Positions 1 to 7,454 of a DNA stretch of 17,091 nucleotides are shown here, piece by piece. This DNA is from PALSA-1196 sp036833805 (GTDB lineage: Bacteria > Pseudomonadota > Gammaproteobacteria > Steroidobacterales > Steroidobacteraceae). Made by a program: the position numbers and the translations under genes. The notes beneath the pieces are model-generated. The model was not told the DNA's origin. It did not search any database and saw only the letters and a list, made by a program, of their open reading frames with translations. Within the stretch, counting starts at the first letter, position 1. Each line of letters starts with the position of its first letter. Location of the stretch: NCBI GenBank assembly GCA_036833805.1, contig DAITPA010000041.1:1-17091 (forward strand), written 5' to 3'.

Positions 1-875
1 ACCGCTGCAGCTTCTGCATCATCCCGTCGCTGCGCGGCCGGCTCGCGAGCCGGCCTATCGACGAGGTGCTGCGCGAGGCCGAACGTCTGGCGCACGCCGG
101 CGTGAAGGAATTATTGGTGATCTCGCAGGACACGAGTGCCTACGGGGCGGACCTGCGCTATCGGTCGGCGCTGTGGCGCGACACGGCATACGAGACGCGC
201 TTTATTGATCTTGCGCGTGGCCTGGGCTCGTTTGGAATCTGGGTACGCCTGCACTATGTCTATCCTTATCCGCACGTCGACGCCGTCATGCCTCTGATGG
301 CCGAACGGCGCGTGCTGCCCTACCTTGACGTGCCGTTTCAGCATGGCAGTCCAAGCGTGTTGAAACGCATGCGACGGCCTGCGCATGCCGAAGACACTCT
401 GGCGCGCATTCAGGCCTGGCGCAAAGTATGCCCCGAGCTTGTGATCCGCAGCACTTTCATCGTGGGTTTCCCGGGCGAAACCGAAGCCGAATTCGAGGAA
501 CTTCTCGCATGGCTGGATGAAGCCGAGCTTGATCGGGTGGGGTGCTTCAAATATTCGCCGGTGGAGGGCGCGGTTGCGAATGCGTTACCGGATCACGTGC
601 CGGCAGCAGTTCAGGATGAGCGCTACGCGCGCTTCATGGAACGAGCAAGCGTCATCAGCGCGCAGCGCCTGGCACGGCGTGTGGGCACTCGCATGCGAGT
701 GCTGGTCGACACCGTTGATGGCTCTGCTGCGGTCGCGCGCAGCGAGGCGGATGCTCCTGAGATTGACGGCGTGGTGCGTATCACCAATGCCCGCGCGCTG
801 AAAGTGGGCGACTGGGCGGACGTCAAAATCGTCGCTGCCGATGCCTATGATCTAAAAGGCCGCGTCGTCCAATAA
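1..875 (+). CDS. rimO: Ribosomal protein S12 methylthiotransferase RimO, 5'-truncated by the window edge
   Basis: RimO is a radical-SAM enzyme that adds a methylthio group to a conserved aspartate of ribosomal protein S12, using two iron-sulfur clusters. The first complete codon starts at position 3 and the frame reads RCSFCIIPSLRG, which is the second half of the CxxxCxxC radical-SAM cluster motif; the first cysteine lies left of the window. About 290 residues are visible, so roughly the first 150 of a family length near 440 are missing. The central part carries the expected PYLDVPFQHGSPSVLKRMRRP and FIVGFPGETEAEFEELL blocks of the radical-SAM barrel. The last ~65 residues (from GTRMRVLVD) form a TRAM domain. 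A GTG at 66 is only an internal codon, not the start. The gene ends with TAA 19 bp from the end of the convergent glmS. MiaB is the nearest alternative, but the IIPSLRG context favours RimO. Confidence 0.93.
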   Translation, partial: RCSFCIIPSLRGRLASRPIDEVLREAERLAHAGVKELLVISQDTSAYGADLRYRSALWRDTAYETRFIDLARGLGSFGIWVRLHYVYPYPHVDAVMPLMAERRVLPYLDVPFQHGSPSVLKRMRRPAHAEDTLARIQAWRKVCPELVIRSTFIVGFPGETEAEFEELLAWLDEAELDRVGCFKYSPVEGAVANALPDHVPAAVQDERYARFMERASVISAQRLARRVGTRMRVLVDTVDGSAAVARSEADAPEIDGVVRITNARALKVGDWADVKIVAADAYDLKGRVVQ

Positions 876-894
876 TACGCCAGCTACGAAACGC

Positions 895-2730
895 CTATTC
901 GACAGTGACGCTTTTCGCAAGATTGCGCGGCTGATCGACGTCGGTGCCGCGCAGGATCGCGACGTGGTAGGCGAGCAGCTGCAGCGGAATCGTATACACC
1001 ACCGGCGCCTGGAAATAGGTCACGTGCTTGGGCATCTGAATGACCGTGACGCCGTCGCTTTCAGTGATGCCGGACTCAGAATCTGCGAATACGATGAGTT
1101 CGCCGCCGCGCGCCCGCACTTCCATAAGATTCGATTTGAGCTTCTCAAGTAGGTCGTTGTTCGGCGCCACCGCGATCACCGGCATATCCGCATCAACGAG
1201 CGCCAGCGGGCCGTGTTTGAGCTCGCCCGCGGGGTAGCCTTCGGCGTGTATGTAGGAGATCTCTTTCAGCTTGAGCGCCCCTTCCAAGGCGATCGGATAG
1301 AGCGCGCCCCGGCCGAGGAACAGCGCGTGATGCTTTTCGGCAAAGCGCTTGGCGAGCTCTTCGATGACGCCATTTAGCCCCAAAGTCTTGTCAATCAACG
1401 ACGGCAGCTCGATGAGCCGCGTCACCAGGCCGCGCTCGCGCTCACTGTCGGCACAATTGTGTTTCGCAAGTGCAATCACCAGCATGCCAAGTGCCGTTAA
1501 CTGGGTCGTAAACGCTTTGGTGGAAGCCACTCCGATCTCGGGTCCGGCGCGCGTCAGCATGACGAGCTCGGAGTCGCGCACCAGAGAGCTCTCTGGCGCA
1601 TTGCAGATCGCAAGCGATGAGAGATATCCCGCCTGCTTGGCAAGCCGCAGCGCCGCAAGCGTATCCGCAGTCTCGCCGGACTGGGAGATCGTCACAAATA
1701 GCGAGTCTTTCGGCACCACTGGATTGCGGTAGCGGTATTCGCTCGCGATCTCAACCGTGCAGGGGAGTTTACAGACTTGCTCAATCATGTAGCGCGCGAC
1801 GACGCCGGCGTGCCAGCTCGTTCCGCAGGCCACAATGTGCACGTGCTTGGTGCGCTTGAAGACTTCGGTGGCCGCCGGCCCAAAGGCGGCTTCCAGAAGC
1901 CGGCCATTGGCAACTCGCTCCTGCAGCGTGTCCGCTACCGCGCTCGGCTGCTCATAAATCTCCTTCAACATGAAGTGGCGGTACAGACCCTTCTCGGCCG
2001 CGTCCGCACTCAGTGCACTTTCGCGAACCGGACGCTCGACGCCGTTGCCTTCGCGATCGATGACTCGGATCGACGTGCGGCGGATCTCGGCGACATCGCC
2101 CTCTTCGAGGAAAATAAAGCGGCGCGTGACGGACAACAGCGCCGCCACGTCCGACGCCACGAAGTTCTCATCGAGGCCAAGACCAATGACGACGGGGCAG
2201 CCCTCACGCGCCAGGATGAGGCGATCAGGATCGTGCTCACTTACGACGGCGAGCGCGTAGGCGCCTTCAAGCTCGGCGACTGTGGCGCGTACCGCCTTGA
2301 AAAGATCGCCAACCGTTGCGAGGTGATAGTGGATGCGGTGCGCGATGACCTCGGTATCGGTCTCGGAGGTAAAGCTGTAGCCCAGCCGCTCAAGATCGGT
2401 GCGCAGCTCGTCGTGGTTCTCGATGATGCCGTTGTGGACGATCGCAAGCCCGTCGCGGGAGATATGCGGATGGGCATTTCTCTCGCTCGGCACGCCGTGT
2501 GTGGCCCAGCGCGTGTGTGCAATGCCGATGTTGCCGTGCGTCGGCGACTGCTCGAGGGCGTCCTGGAGCATTTGCACCTTGCCGACGGTTCGCAGGCGCT
2601 TCAAGTGCTGCGTGCCATTCAGCACCGCGATACCGGCCGAGTCATAGCCGCGATATTCGAGTCGACGCAAACCTTCCATCAGGATGGGGACGATATTGCG
2701 TTCGGCGATCGCTCCGACGATTCCGCACAT
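895..2730 (-). CDS. glmS: Glutamine--fructose-6-phosphate aminotransferase (isomerizing) GlmS
   Basis: GlmS makes glucosamine-6-phosphate from fructose-6-phosphate and glutamine, the first committed step to UDP-GlcNAc in the cytoplasm. The protein has 611 residues, the usual length. After Met1, Cys2 is the N-terminal nucleophile (MCGIVGAIAE). The glutaminase half also shows HTRWATHG near residue 72, HNGIIENHDEL near 99 and SETDTEV near 122. Two SIS sugar-isomerase domains follow (about 293-430 and 465-600), with SQSGETADT at 349-357. The C-terminus is the canonical NLAKSVTVE, with the Schiff-base lysine at 606. The ATG at 2730 is fixed by the catalytic cysteine; only a weak AAGAG lies upstream. 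In many gammaproteobacteria glmS directly follows glmU; here a beta-barrel gene sits between them, and a 196-bp leader precedes glmS. Confidence 0.97.
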   Translation of the reverse strand: MCGIVGAIAERNIVPILMEGLRRLEYRGYDSAGIAVLNGTQHLKRLRTVGKVQMLQDALEQSPTHGNIGIAHTRWATHGVPSERNAHPHISRDGLAIVHNGIIENHDELRTDLERLGYSFTSETDTEVIAHRIHYHLATVGDLFKAVRATVAELEGAYALAVVSEHDPDRLILAREGCPVVIGLGLDENFVASDVAALLSVTRRFIFLEEGDVAEIRRTSIRVIDREGNGVERPVRESALSADAAEKGLYRHFMLKEIYEQPSAVADTLQERVANGRLLEAAFGPAATEVFKRTKHVHIVACGTSWHAGVVARYMIEQVCKLPCTVEIASEYRYRNPVVPKDSLFVTISQSGETADTLAALRLAKQAGYLSSLAICNAPESSLVRDSELVMLTRAGPEIGVASTKAFTTQLTALGMLVIALAKHNCADSERERGLVTRLIELPSLIDKTLGLNGVIEELAKRFAEKHHALFLGRGALYPIALEGALKLKEISYIHAEGYPAGELKHGPLALVDADMPVIAVAPNNDLLEKLKSNLMEVRARGGELIVFADSESGITESDGVTVIQMPKHVTYFQAPVVYTIPLQLLAYHVAILRGTDVDQPRNLAKSVTVE

Positions 2731-2780
2731 GATTTTTGTCTCTTACGTTGTGGTCGGGAGGCGCAAATTCGCACATTCCG

Positions 2781-2810
2781 GTTGCAACGGCAGTTTGCCC
2801 GAAATTGCCC
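2781..2810. repeat. Short repeats in the glmS leader region
   Basis: TTGCCC occurs at 2795-2800 and 2805-2810, exactly 10 bp apart, and GTTGCAAC at 2781-2788 is a perfect 8-bp palindrome. They lie between the candidate glmS -10 and the glmS start, so they would be in the leader. Nothing else recognisable is in the 196-bp gap; I see no clear terminator for the upstream barrel gene. Confidence 0.35.
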
Positions 2811-2820
2811 TAATGGACTG

Positions 2821-2826
2821 ATTTTA
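2821..2826 (-). promoter_or_regulatory. Candidate -10 element for glmS
   Basis: On the minus strand this reads TAAAAT, five of six matches to the sigma-70 -10 consensus. It would give a leader of about 85 nt before the glmS ATG. No good -35 hexamer lies 16-18 nt upstream, so this is a weak candidate. Its position in the only sizeable gap (2731-2926) between the barrel gene and glmS is the main support. Confidence 0.25.
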
Positions 2827-2926
2827 CGTATTTAAGCGTGAACAGTGTCGCATCCGGGCTGCTATTGCCTAGGTTCCGTCTGCGCCTTGGTCGCGGAGCC
2901 GGCAGGGTAGATCTCGCGGCGCTCAC

Positions 2927-4195
2927 CTAGAACGAGCCGCGCAGCAGGAACAGTATCCGCGAGTCACCCGCCTGCGTGCTGCTGGCACTCACCAGCGGCC
3001 GCGCCCATACGATTGAAGCGCTGACGGTTTTCCAGGGAAATAGATCGGCGCCAAATCCCCAGCTGCGCGGATGCACGCGCAAAGACTCCCCTAGTGACGC
3101 GTCTATCATGTCCGCCACCGCGGCATCAAAGTACACAAACCCATCGGCGACTTGCTTTGCGCCCCGCTTCCAGGTCGGCGACTGCAGTTGCAGCGTGCCC
3201 TTCAAAGCCCGATCGCCCAGCACCTCTGCCTCGAGATAGCCGCGCACGCCGTCAATGCCGGCGACCGGGTAGTCCTCGTCGATGATCAGCGACTTGCCGG
3301 AGTATTGACCGGCAAGCCTAAGGTATAAGCGCAGGCCCTTAGGCAAGGAGGCGAGCAGCGCGCCGTCCGCGCGCACGTAAAAGTAGTTCGCGCCGGCGCG
3401 AAAGTCACCATTCGCAAGCGCATTCGTCGGATTCGCGCCGCCGTGCGGCCCAAAATTGGCCGACACCGTCACCGCTTCCTCGCGCTGAGCACTGCTCCAG
3501 TTACCGGCGTAGGCAAGCGACAGGTTCAAATATGATACCGGTGTAACCGATGCCGCGCCGGCACCGATCGCTGTCGTGTTACGAAAGTGTCGGTAGTCCA
3601 TTGCCAATGTGAGCGTCTGCGTCGCCGCGGCGCCCAAGGCGTGACTCAAACGCAAGCCCAAAATGTGGCCTTTGCCGAGCACCCCCACGGTGTCAGCCGT
3701 CGGCACATTTGTACTTGAATCCAGAAAGTAGACCGAAGGCTGCAGACCGCCTGGCAGCGGCTGGGAGGCGTAGTTGGCGATGAATACGCCGACCTGCTTG
3801 GAATCCTGTGGCGCAAGCTGATAAAGCGCGGACAATTCATCCTGCTTGCTGAATAAATTACTGTAACTGAGAGCCAGCGTCGCACGCAGCGGCTCGGTGC
3901 CGGAAGAATACTGATTATCGAGCTCCATGCTGCCGTGAAATTCCGAATGCTCTTTCGCCTTAGGGACTGACTGCGCGTCGCTGCTCGAAGGCGCCGCGGC
4001 AGCTGCCGGTGTAGGTACTGCCGGTGCGCTGGTCGCCTCCGCCGGTGTCGCAGGGGATTCGGGCACTGCGGCGCACACAGCGCACGCGCTCAGGGTCAAT
4101 AGAACGGCCGCGGCGAGACGCCATAGGCGCATCGCCTTGGGTCGCGGTATACCCGGTAAGCTCGCCATCAACATCAAGTCCGTGATGCGCGCCAT
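2927..4195 (-). CDS. TpsB/FhaC-like outer-membrane beta-barrel protein lacking POTRA domains
   Basis: The C-terminal half matches the membrane barrel of two-partner secretion transporters (ShlB/FhaC/HecB, Omp85 superfamily). It has a VRGY motif at 317-320 (the conserved loop-6 motif), GDRALKGTLQLQSP just after it, the FVYFDAAVAD strand at 353-362, and a terminal strand RILFLLRGSF ending in Phe, as is typical of outer-membrane barrels. Residues 23-43 look like a signal peptide; residues 44-80 are an Ala/Pro/Ser-rich linker. The barrel then starts directly near residue 84, so the POTRA domains expected in a ~550-residue TpsB are absent. The start is uncertain: ATG 4195 has no Shine-Dalgarno sequence, and Met22 (ATG 4132) begins a canonical signal peptide and may be the true start. 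A possible lipobox LSAC ends at Cys38. The gene follows glmU by 22 bp and precedes glmS. No TpsA-type exoprotein is in the window, so the substrate is unknown. Confidence 0.72.
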   Translation of the reverse strand: MARITDLMLMASLPGIPRPKAMRLWRLAAAVLLTLSACAVCAAVPESPATPAEATSAPAVPTPAAAAAPSSSDAQSVPKAKEHSEFHGSMELDNQYSSGTEPLRATLALSYSNLFSKQDELSALYQLAPQDSKQVGVFIANYASQPLPGGLQPSVYFLDSSTNVPTADTVGVLGKGHILGLRLSHALGAAATQTLTLAMDYRHFRNTTAIGAGAASVTPVSYLNLSLAYAGNWSSAQREEAVTVSANFGPHGGANPTNALANGDFRAGANYFYVRADGALLASLPKGLRLYLRLAGQYSGKSLIIDEDYPVAGIDGVRGYLEAEVLGDRALKGTLQLQSPTWKRGAKQVADGFVYFDAAVADMIDASLGESLRVHPRSWGFGADLFPWKTVSASIVWARPLVSASSTQAGDSRILFLLRGSF

Positions 4196-4217
4196 GCTGT
4201 GCGCGACAGAGGGCAGC

Positions 4218-5588
4218 TTAACTTTTTTTTGACTTCACCGGCCGCGTCCAGCTATCGATCGATACCTGCCGGCTGCGCGCCAGGGTGAGCTTATCCGCGG
4301 GCACATCCTGAGTAATGGTCGAGCCAGCGCCAATCGTAGCGCGAGCGCCGATGCGCAGCGGCGCAACCAGCATGCTGCCTGAGCCAACGAACACGCCGTC
4401 CTCGATATGCGTCTGCGATTTATTGACCCCATCGTAGTTGCAGGTGATGGTGCCGGCGCCGACGTTCACGTCCTTGCCGATCACGGCATCGCCCAAGTAG
4501 CTGAGATGATTGGCCTTGCTGCCTGCGCCTAGCTTAGTGTTCTTGACTTCCACGTAATTGCCGACGTGTACGCCGCGCGCGAGCGCCGCCCCCGGACGCA
4601 AACGTGCGAACGGTCCGATGTTGCAGGACGAGCCGATGTTCGCGTGGTCGAGGACACAGTTGGCAAAGACCTGCGTGTCAGCGCCGATCTCACAATCACG
4701 AATTACGCAGTTGGGACCGATGCGCACCCGATCACCGAGCGTGACTTTGCCTTCCAGAACGACGTTTACATCAAGCTCCACGTCGCGCCCGGCGATGACT
4801 GTGCCGCGCACATCAAGGCGTGCCGGATCGATGAGCGTGACGCCTGCCAGCATCAAATCGCGCGCCTGTTGCTCGCGGTAGGACGCTTCGACCTGTGCGA
4901 GCTGCACTTTATCGTTGACGCCGAGCACCTCTGCTTCCGTGAGCGCGAGCAACGGGGCTACCTTGAATTTCGCCTTGGCGGCAATGGCTGCTACATCGGT
5001 GAGGTAAAACTCGCCCTGCGCGTTGTTGTTCTTCACTTCGGCAAGCCATTTCTTCAGAAGCTTCGCCGGCGCTGCAATGATGCCGGTATTTGACTCGCGG
5101 ACACGCAGCTCTTGTTTCGATGCATCCTTGTGCTCGACGATCTTGCGGATGCGCCCGCGGGCATCGCGCAGGATGCGGCCGTAGCCCGTGGGATCCGCGA
5201 GCATGATCGTCAGGATGGCGAGCGTCTTCGAGTCGGAAAGCTTGAGCAGTTTTTCGAGCGTGTCGCAACGAATGAGCGGCACATCGCCGTACAGCACCAG
5301 CACCGTGTGCGTATCCGGAATGCCCGGCAGCGCCTGGCTGACGGCGTGCCCGGTTCCGAGTTGCCGCTTCTGCAGCACCCAGGAGACGGATTCGGATTTA
5401 AGCGCCTCGCGTACCCGCTCGCCGCCATGGCCGTAGACCACGTGAATCGCCTCGGGCGCAAGCTGGCGCGCGCTATCGATCACATGTTTGAGGAGCGCGC
5501 GTCCGGCGAGCGGCTGCAGCACCTTCGGCCATTCGGACTTCATCCGCTTGCCCTGGCCGGCTGCGAGGATGACAACCGAAAGCGGCAT
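4218..5588 (-). CDS. glmU: Bifunctional GlcNAc-1-P uridyltransferase / glucosamine-1-P acetyltransferase GlmU
   Basis: GlmU acetylates glucosamine-1-phosphate and then transfers UMP to give UDP-N-acetylglucosamine. The N-terminal nucleotidyltransferase domain shows LAAGQGKRMKSEWPKVLQPL near residues 8-27 and YGDVPLI near 100-106. The C-terminal left-handed beta-helix carries NYVEVKNTKLG, ANHLSYLGD with the expected catalytic His361, and VGAGTITCNYDG near 376-387. I place the start at ATG 5588 (MPLSVVILAAGQG, 456 residues, equal to the E. coli length). A TTG four codons upstream (5600) is in frame, but an AGGGG directly abuts it and could only serve the ATG, at a loose 12-nt spacing. The gene begins 8 bp after the atpC stop, so it is probably co-transcribed with the ATP synthase. 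The last codons contain an A8 run (4223-4230). Confidence 0.96.
   Translation of the reverse strand: MPLSVVILAAGQGKRMKSEWPKVLQPLAGRALLKHVIDSARQLAPEAIHVVYGHGGERVREALKSESVSWVLQKRQLGTGHAVSQALPGIPDTHTVLVLYGDVPLIRCDTLEKLLKLSDSKTLAILTIMLADPTGYGRILRDARGRIRKIVEHKDASKQELRVRESNTGIIAAPAKLLKKWLAEVKNNNAQGEFYLTDVAAIAAKAKFKVAPLLALTEAEVLGVNDKVQLAQVEASYREQQARDLMLAGVTLIDPARLDVRGTVIAGRDVELDVNVVLEGKVTLGDRVRIGPNCVIRDCEIGADTQVFANCVLDHANIGSSCNIGPFARLRPGAALARGVHVGNYVEVKNTKLGAGSKANHLSYLGDAVIGKDVNVGAGTITCNYDGVNKSQTHIEDGVFVGSGSMLVAPLRIGARATIGAGSTITQDVPADKLTLARSRQVSIDSWTRPVKSKKS
4223..4230 (-). other. A8 homopolymer at the 3' end of glmU
   Basis: On the coding strand the last glmU codons are TCA AAA AAA AGT TAA, a run of eight A. 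Runs of this length are known to allow transcriptional or replication slippage. Loss of one A removes the stop and the new frame reads without interruption into the ATG of the downstream barrel gene at 4195. On the plus strand it is a T8 run, but no plus-strand gene or hairpin precedes it, so it is not a terminator. Confidence 0.5.
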
Positions 5589-5596
5589 GCGCTCGT

Positions 5597-6022
5597 TCAA
5601 CCCCTGATCTTGCGCAGCCGCTCGATCAATTTGAGCTGCGCGGCAGCGCGCGCGAGTTCCGCGAGCGCCTGCGCCTGGTCGATCTTGTCAACATTGCCGG
5701 CGAGAGCTTCTTCGGCGCGCTGCTTGGCGGTGAGCGCCGCGGCTTCGTCAAGATCCTTGGCGCGCACGGCGGTGTCGGCAAGCACGGTTACCTTATTGGG
5801 CTGTACCTCGAGCGCGCCGCCGCCCACGTAGATCGAGTGCTCGCCGTCAGCCGTCTTAACGCGCACTTCACCGGCCTTCAAAAGCGTGAGCAGCGGCGCA
5901 TGCCGCGGCGTGATTCCCAGCTCACCTTCACTACCGGGCGCGAACACCATCTCCGCGGGCCCCGAGAAAATATCTCCCTCGGCGCTGACGACGTCGACCT
6001 GAATGGTGTGCACTTCCGCCAT
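5597..6022 (-). CDS. atpC: ATP synthase F1 epsilon subunit
   Basis: Epsilon is part of the central stalk of the F1 rotor, linking gamma to the c-ring, and can inhibit ATP hydrolysis. The 141-residue protein is the usual size. The N-terminal beta-sandwich (about 1-85) contains the characteristic GELGITPRHAPLLT block near residues 32-45 and YVGGGALEVQPNKVTVLAD near 65-83. The C-terminal ~50 residues are an Ala/Arg/Lys-rich helical hairpin. Its ATG overlaps the atpD stop by one base (TAATG), a typical sign of translational coupling. It is the last gene of the atp cluster; glmU starts 8 bp downstream. Confidence 0.96.
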   Translation of the reverse strand: MAEVHTIQVDVVSAEGDIFSGPAEMVFAPGSEGELGITPRHAPLLTLLKAGEVRVKTADGEHSIYVGGGALEVQPNKVTVLADTAVRAKDLDEAAALTAKQRAEEALAGNVDKIDQAQALAELARAAAQLKLIERLRKIRG

Positions 6023-7443
6023 TATTGCAGGCTCTTCGCTTTCTCGACGGCCTCTTCGATGCCGCCGACCATGTAGAACGCCTGCTCGGGCAGCTGATCG
6101 TAGTCGCCCGCGATGATCCCCTTGAAGCCGCGGATGGTGTCCTTCAACGGTACGATCTTGCCATCCTGTCCGGTGAACACTTTGGCGACGTTGAACGGTT
6201 GCGAGAGGAAACGCTGGATCTTGCGGGCGCGAAACACGCTCAGTTTGTCCTCCTGCGAGAGCTCGTCCATGCCGAGGATCGCGATGATGTCCTGCAGCTC
6301 CTTGTAGCGCTGCAGCACCACCTGCACACCGCGCGCGGTGTTGTAGTGGTCCTCGCCGATCACGAGCGGATCAAGCTGACGGCTGGTGGAGTCGAGCGGA
6401 TCGACCGCCGGATAAATGCCGAGAGAGGCGATCTGGCGCGACAGCACGACGGTCGCGTCAAGGTGAGCAAATGTCGTGGCGGGGGAGGGATCGGTCAAAT
6501 CGTCGGCCGGAACGTACACGGCCTGGATCGACGTGATCGAGCCTGTCTTGGTGGAGGTGATGCGCTCCTGCAGCACGCCCATTTCCTCGGCAAGTGTTGG
6601 CTGATAGCCCACGGCGGACGGCATGCGGCCCAAGAGCGCCGACACTTCCGTGCCAGCAAGCGTGTAGCGATAGATATTGTCGACGAAAAAGAGCACGTCG
6701 CGGCCCTTACCGCCGTCCTCGCGCACTTCGTCGCGGAAATATTCCGCCATCGTAAGGCCGGTAAGCCCAACGCGCAGGCGGTTGCCAGGCGGTTCGTTCA
6801 TCTGACCGTACACCATCGCGACTTTGGAATTCGACAGCTCCTTCAGATCAATGACGCCGGACTCAGCCATCTCGTGATAGAAGTCGTTACCTTCGCGGGT
6901 GCGTTCGCCGACGCCTGCAAACACCGACAGACCGCTGTATTGCTTGGCGATATTGTTGATGAGCTCGAGCATGTTCACGGTCTTGCCCACGCCCGCGCCG
7001 CCGAACAGGCCAATCTTGCCGCCTTTGGCAAATGGCACGAGAAGATCAATGACCTTGATGCCGGTCACCAGGAGATCCTGGCCGCCTGTTTGTTCATCAA
7101 ACGCCGGCGCAGGACGATGGATGGGCAGATGCACCTTCGCATTAACCGGTCCGCGGTTGTCCTGCGGCTCACCCAGCACATCCATGATGCGCCCAAGCGT
7201 TGCCTTGCCGACCGGAACTGTAATGGGACCGCCCGTCGCCTCGACCGGAAGTCCGCGCTTCAGACCTTCGGATGCGCCCATCGCGATCGTGCGTACGATG
7301 CCGTCGCCCAGAAGCTGCTGCACTTCGAGCGTCAGGTTCACGTCTTTCAGCTTCAGTGCCTCATACACGTGCGGAATCGCCTCGCGTGGAAACTCGACAT
7401 CGATAACCGCGCCGATGATCTGCGTGATCCTGCCCGTTGCCAT
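6022..7443 (-). CDS. atpD: ATP synthase F1 beta subunit (catalytic)
   Basis: Beta holds the catalytic nucleotide sites of the F1 hexamer. The Walker A motif GGAGVGKT is at residues 148-155, the catalytic glutamate is in GERTREG (E180), and the Walker B region is DVLFFVDNIYRYTLAGTEVS. The C-terminal helix motif usually written DELSEED reads DELSQED here (393-399). The start is ATG 7443 (MATGRITQIIGAVIDVEFP, 473 residues). GAGGAAAG at 7449-7456 gives a well-spaced ribosome-binding site for it; an in-frame TTG at 7458 lies inside that same stretch and can be discarded. The ribosome-binding site overlaps the atpG stop, so the two are probably translated in a coupled way. Confidence 0.98.
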   Translation of the reverse strand: MATGRITQIIGAVIDVEFPREAIPHVYEALKLKDVNLTLEVQQLLGDGIVRTIAMGASEGLKRGLPVEATGGPITVPVGKATLGRIMDVLGEPQDNRGPVNAKVHLPIHRPAPAFDEQTGGQDLLVTGIKVIDLLVPFAKGGKIGLFGGAGVGKTVNMLELINNIAKQYSGLSVFAGVGERTREGNDFYHEMAESGVIDLKELSNSKVAMVYGQMNEPPGNRLRVGLTGLTMAEYFRDEVREDGGKGRDVLFFVDNIYRYTLAGTEVSALLGRMPSAVGYQPTLAEEMGVLQERITSTKTGSITSIQAVYVPADDLTDPSPATTFAHLDATVVLSRQIASLGIYPAVDPLDSTSRQLDPLVIGEDHYNTARGVQVVLQRYKELQDIIAILGMDELSQEDKLSVFRARKIQRFLSQPFNVAKVFTGQDGKIVPLKDTIRGFKGIIAGDYDQLPEQAFYMVGGIEEAVEKAKSLQ

Positions 7444-7454
7444 AAAGTCTTTCC

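Noticed and set aside
876..894. Bidirectional terminator between rimO and glmS
   Set aside because: The 19-bp gap has only a 4-bp AATA/TATT pairing and no U-tract.
1777..2835. 352-codon open frame on the plus strand opposite glmS
   Set aside because: It is a shadow of glmS with no family features; the complementary strand encodes every GlmS motif.
2731..2926. glmS ribozyme or riboswitch ahead of glmS
   Set aside because: The region is short and no conserved ribozyme core was recognised; that element is typical of Firmicutes, not gammaproteobacteria.
4223..4230. T8 run on the plus strand as a terminator
   Set aside because: There is no preceding GC-rich hairpin and no plus-strand gene upstream; it encodes the glmU C-terminus on the other strand.
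5424..5440. CACGTG-centred sequence in glmU considered as a parS site
   Set aside because: It matches only about 10 of 14 core parS positions. None of the other CACGTG occurrences seen fits parS better, so no parS is claimed.
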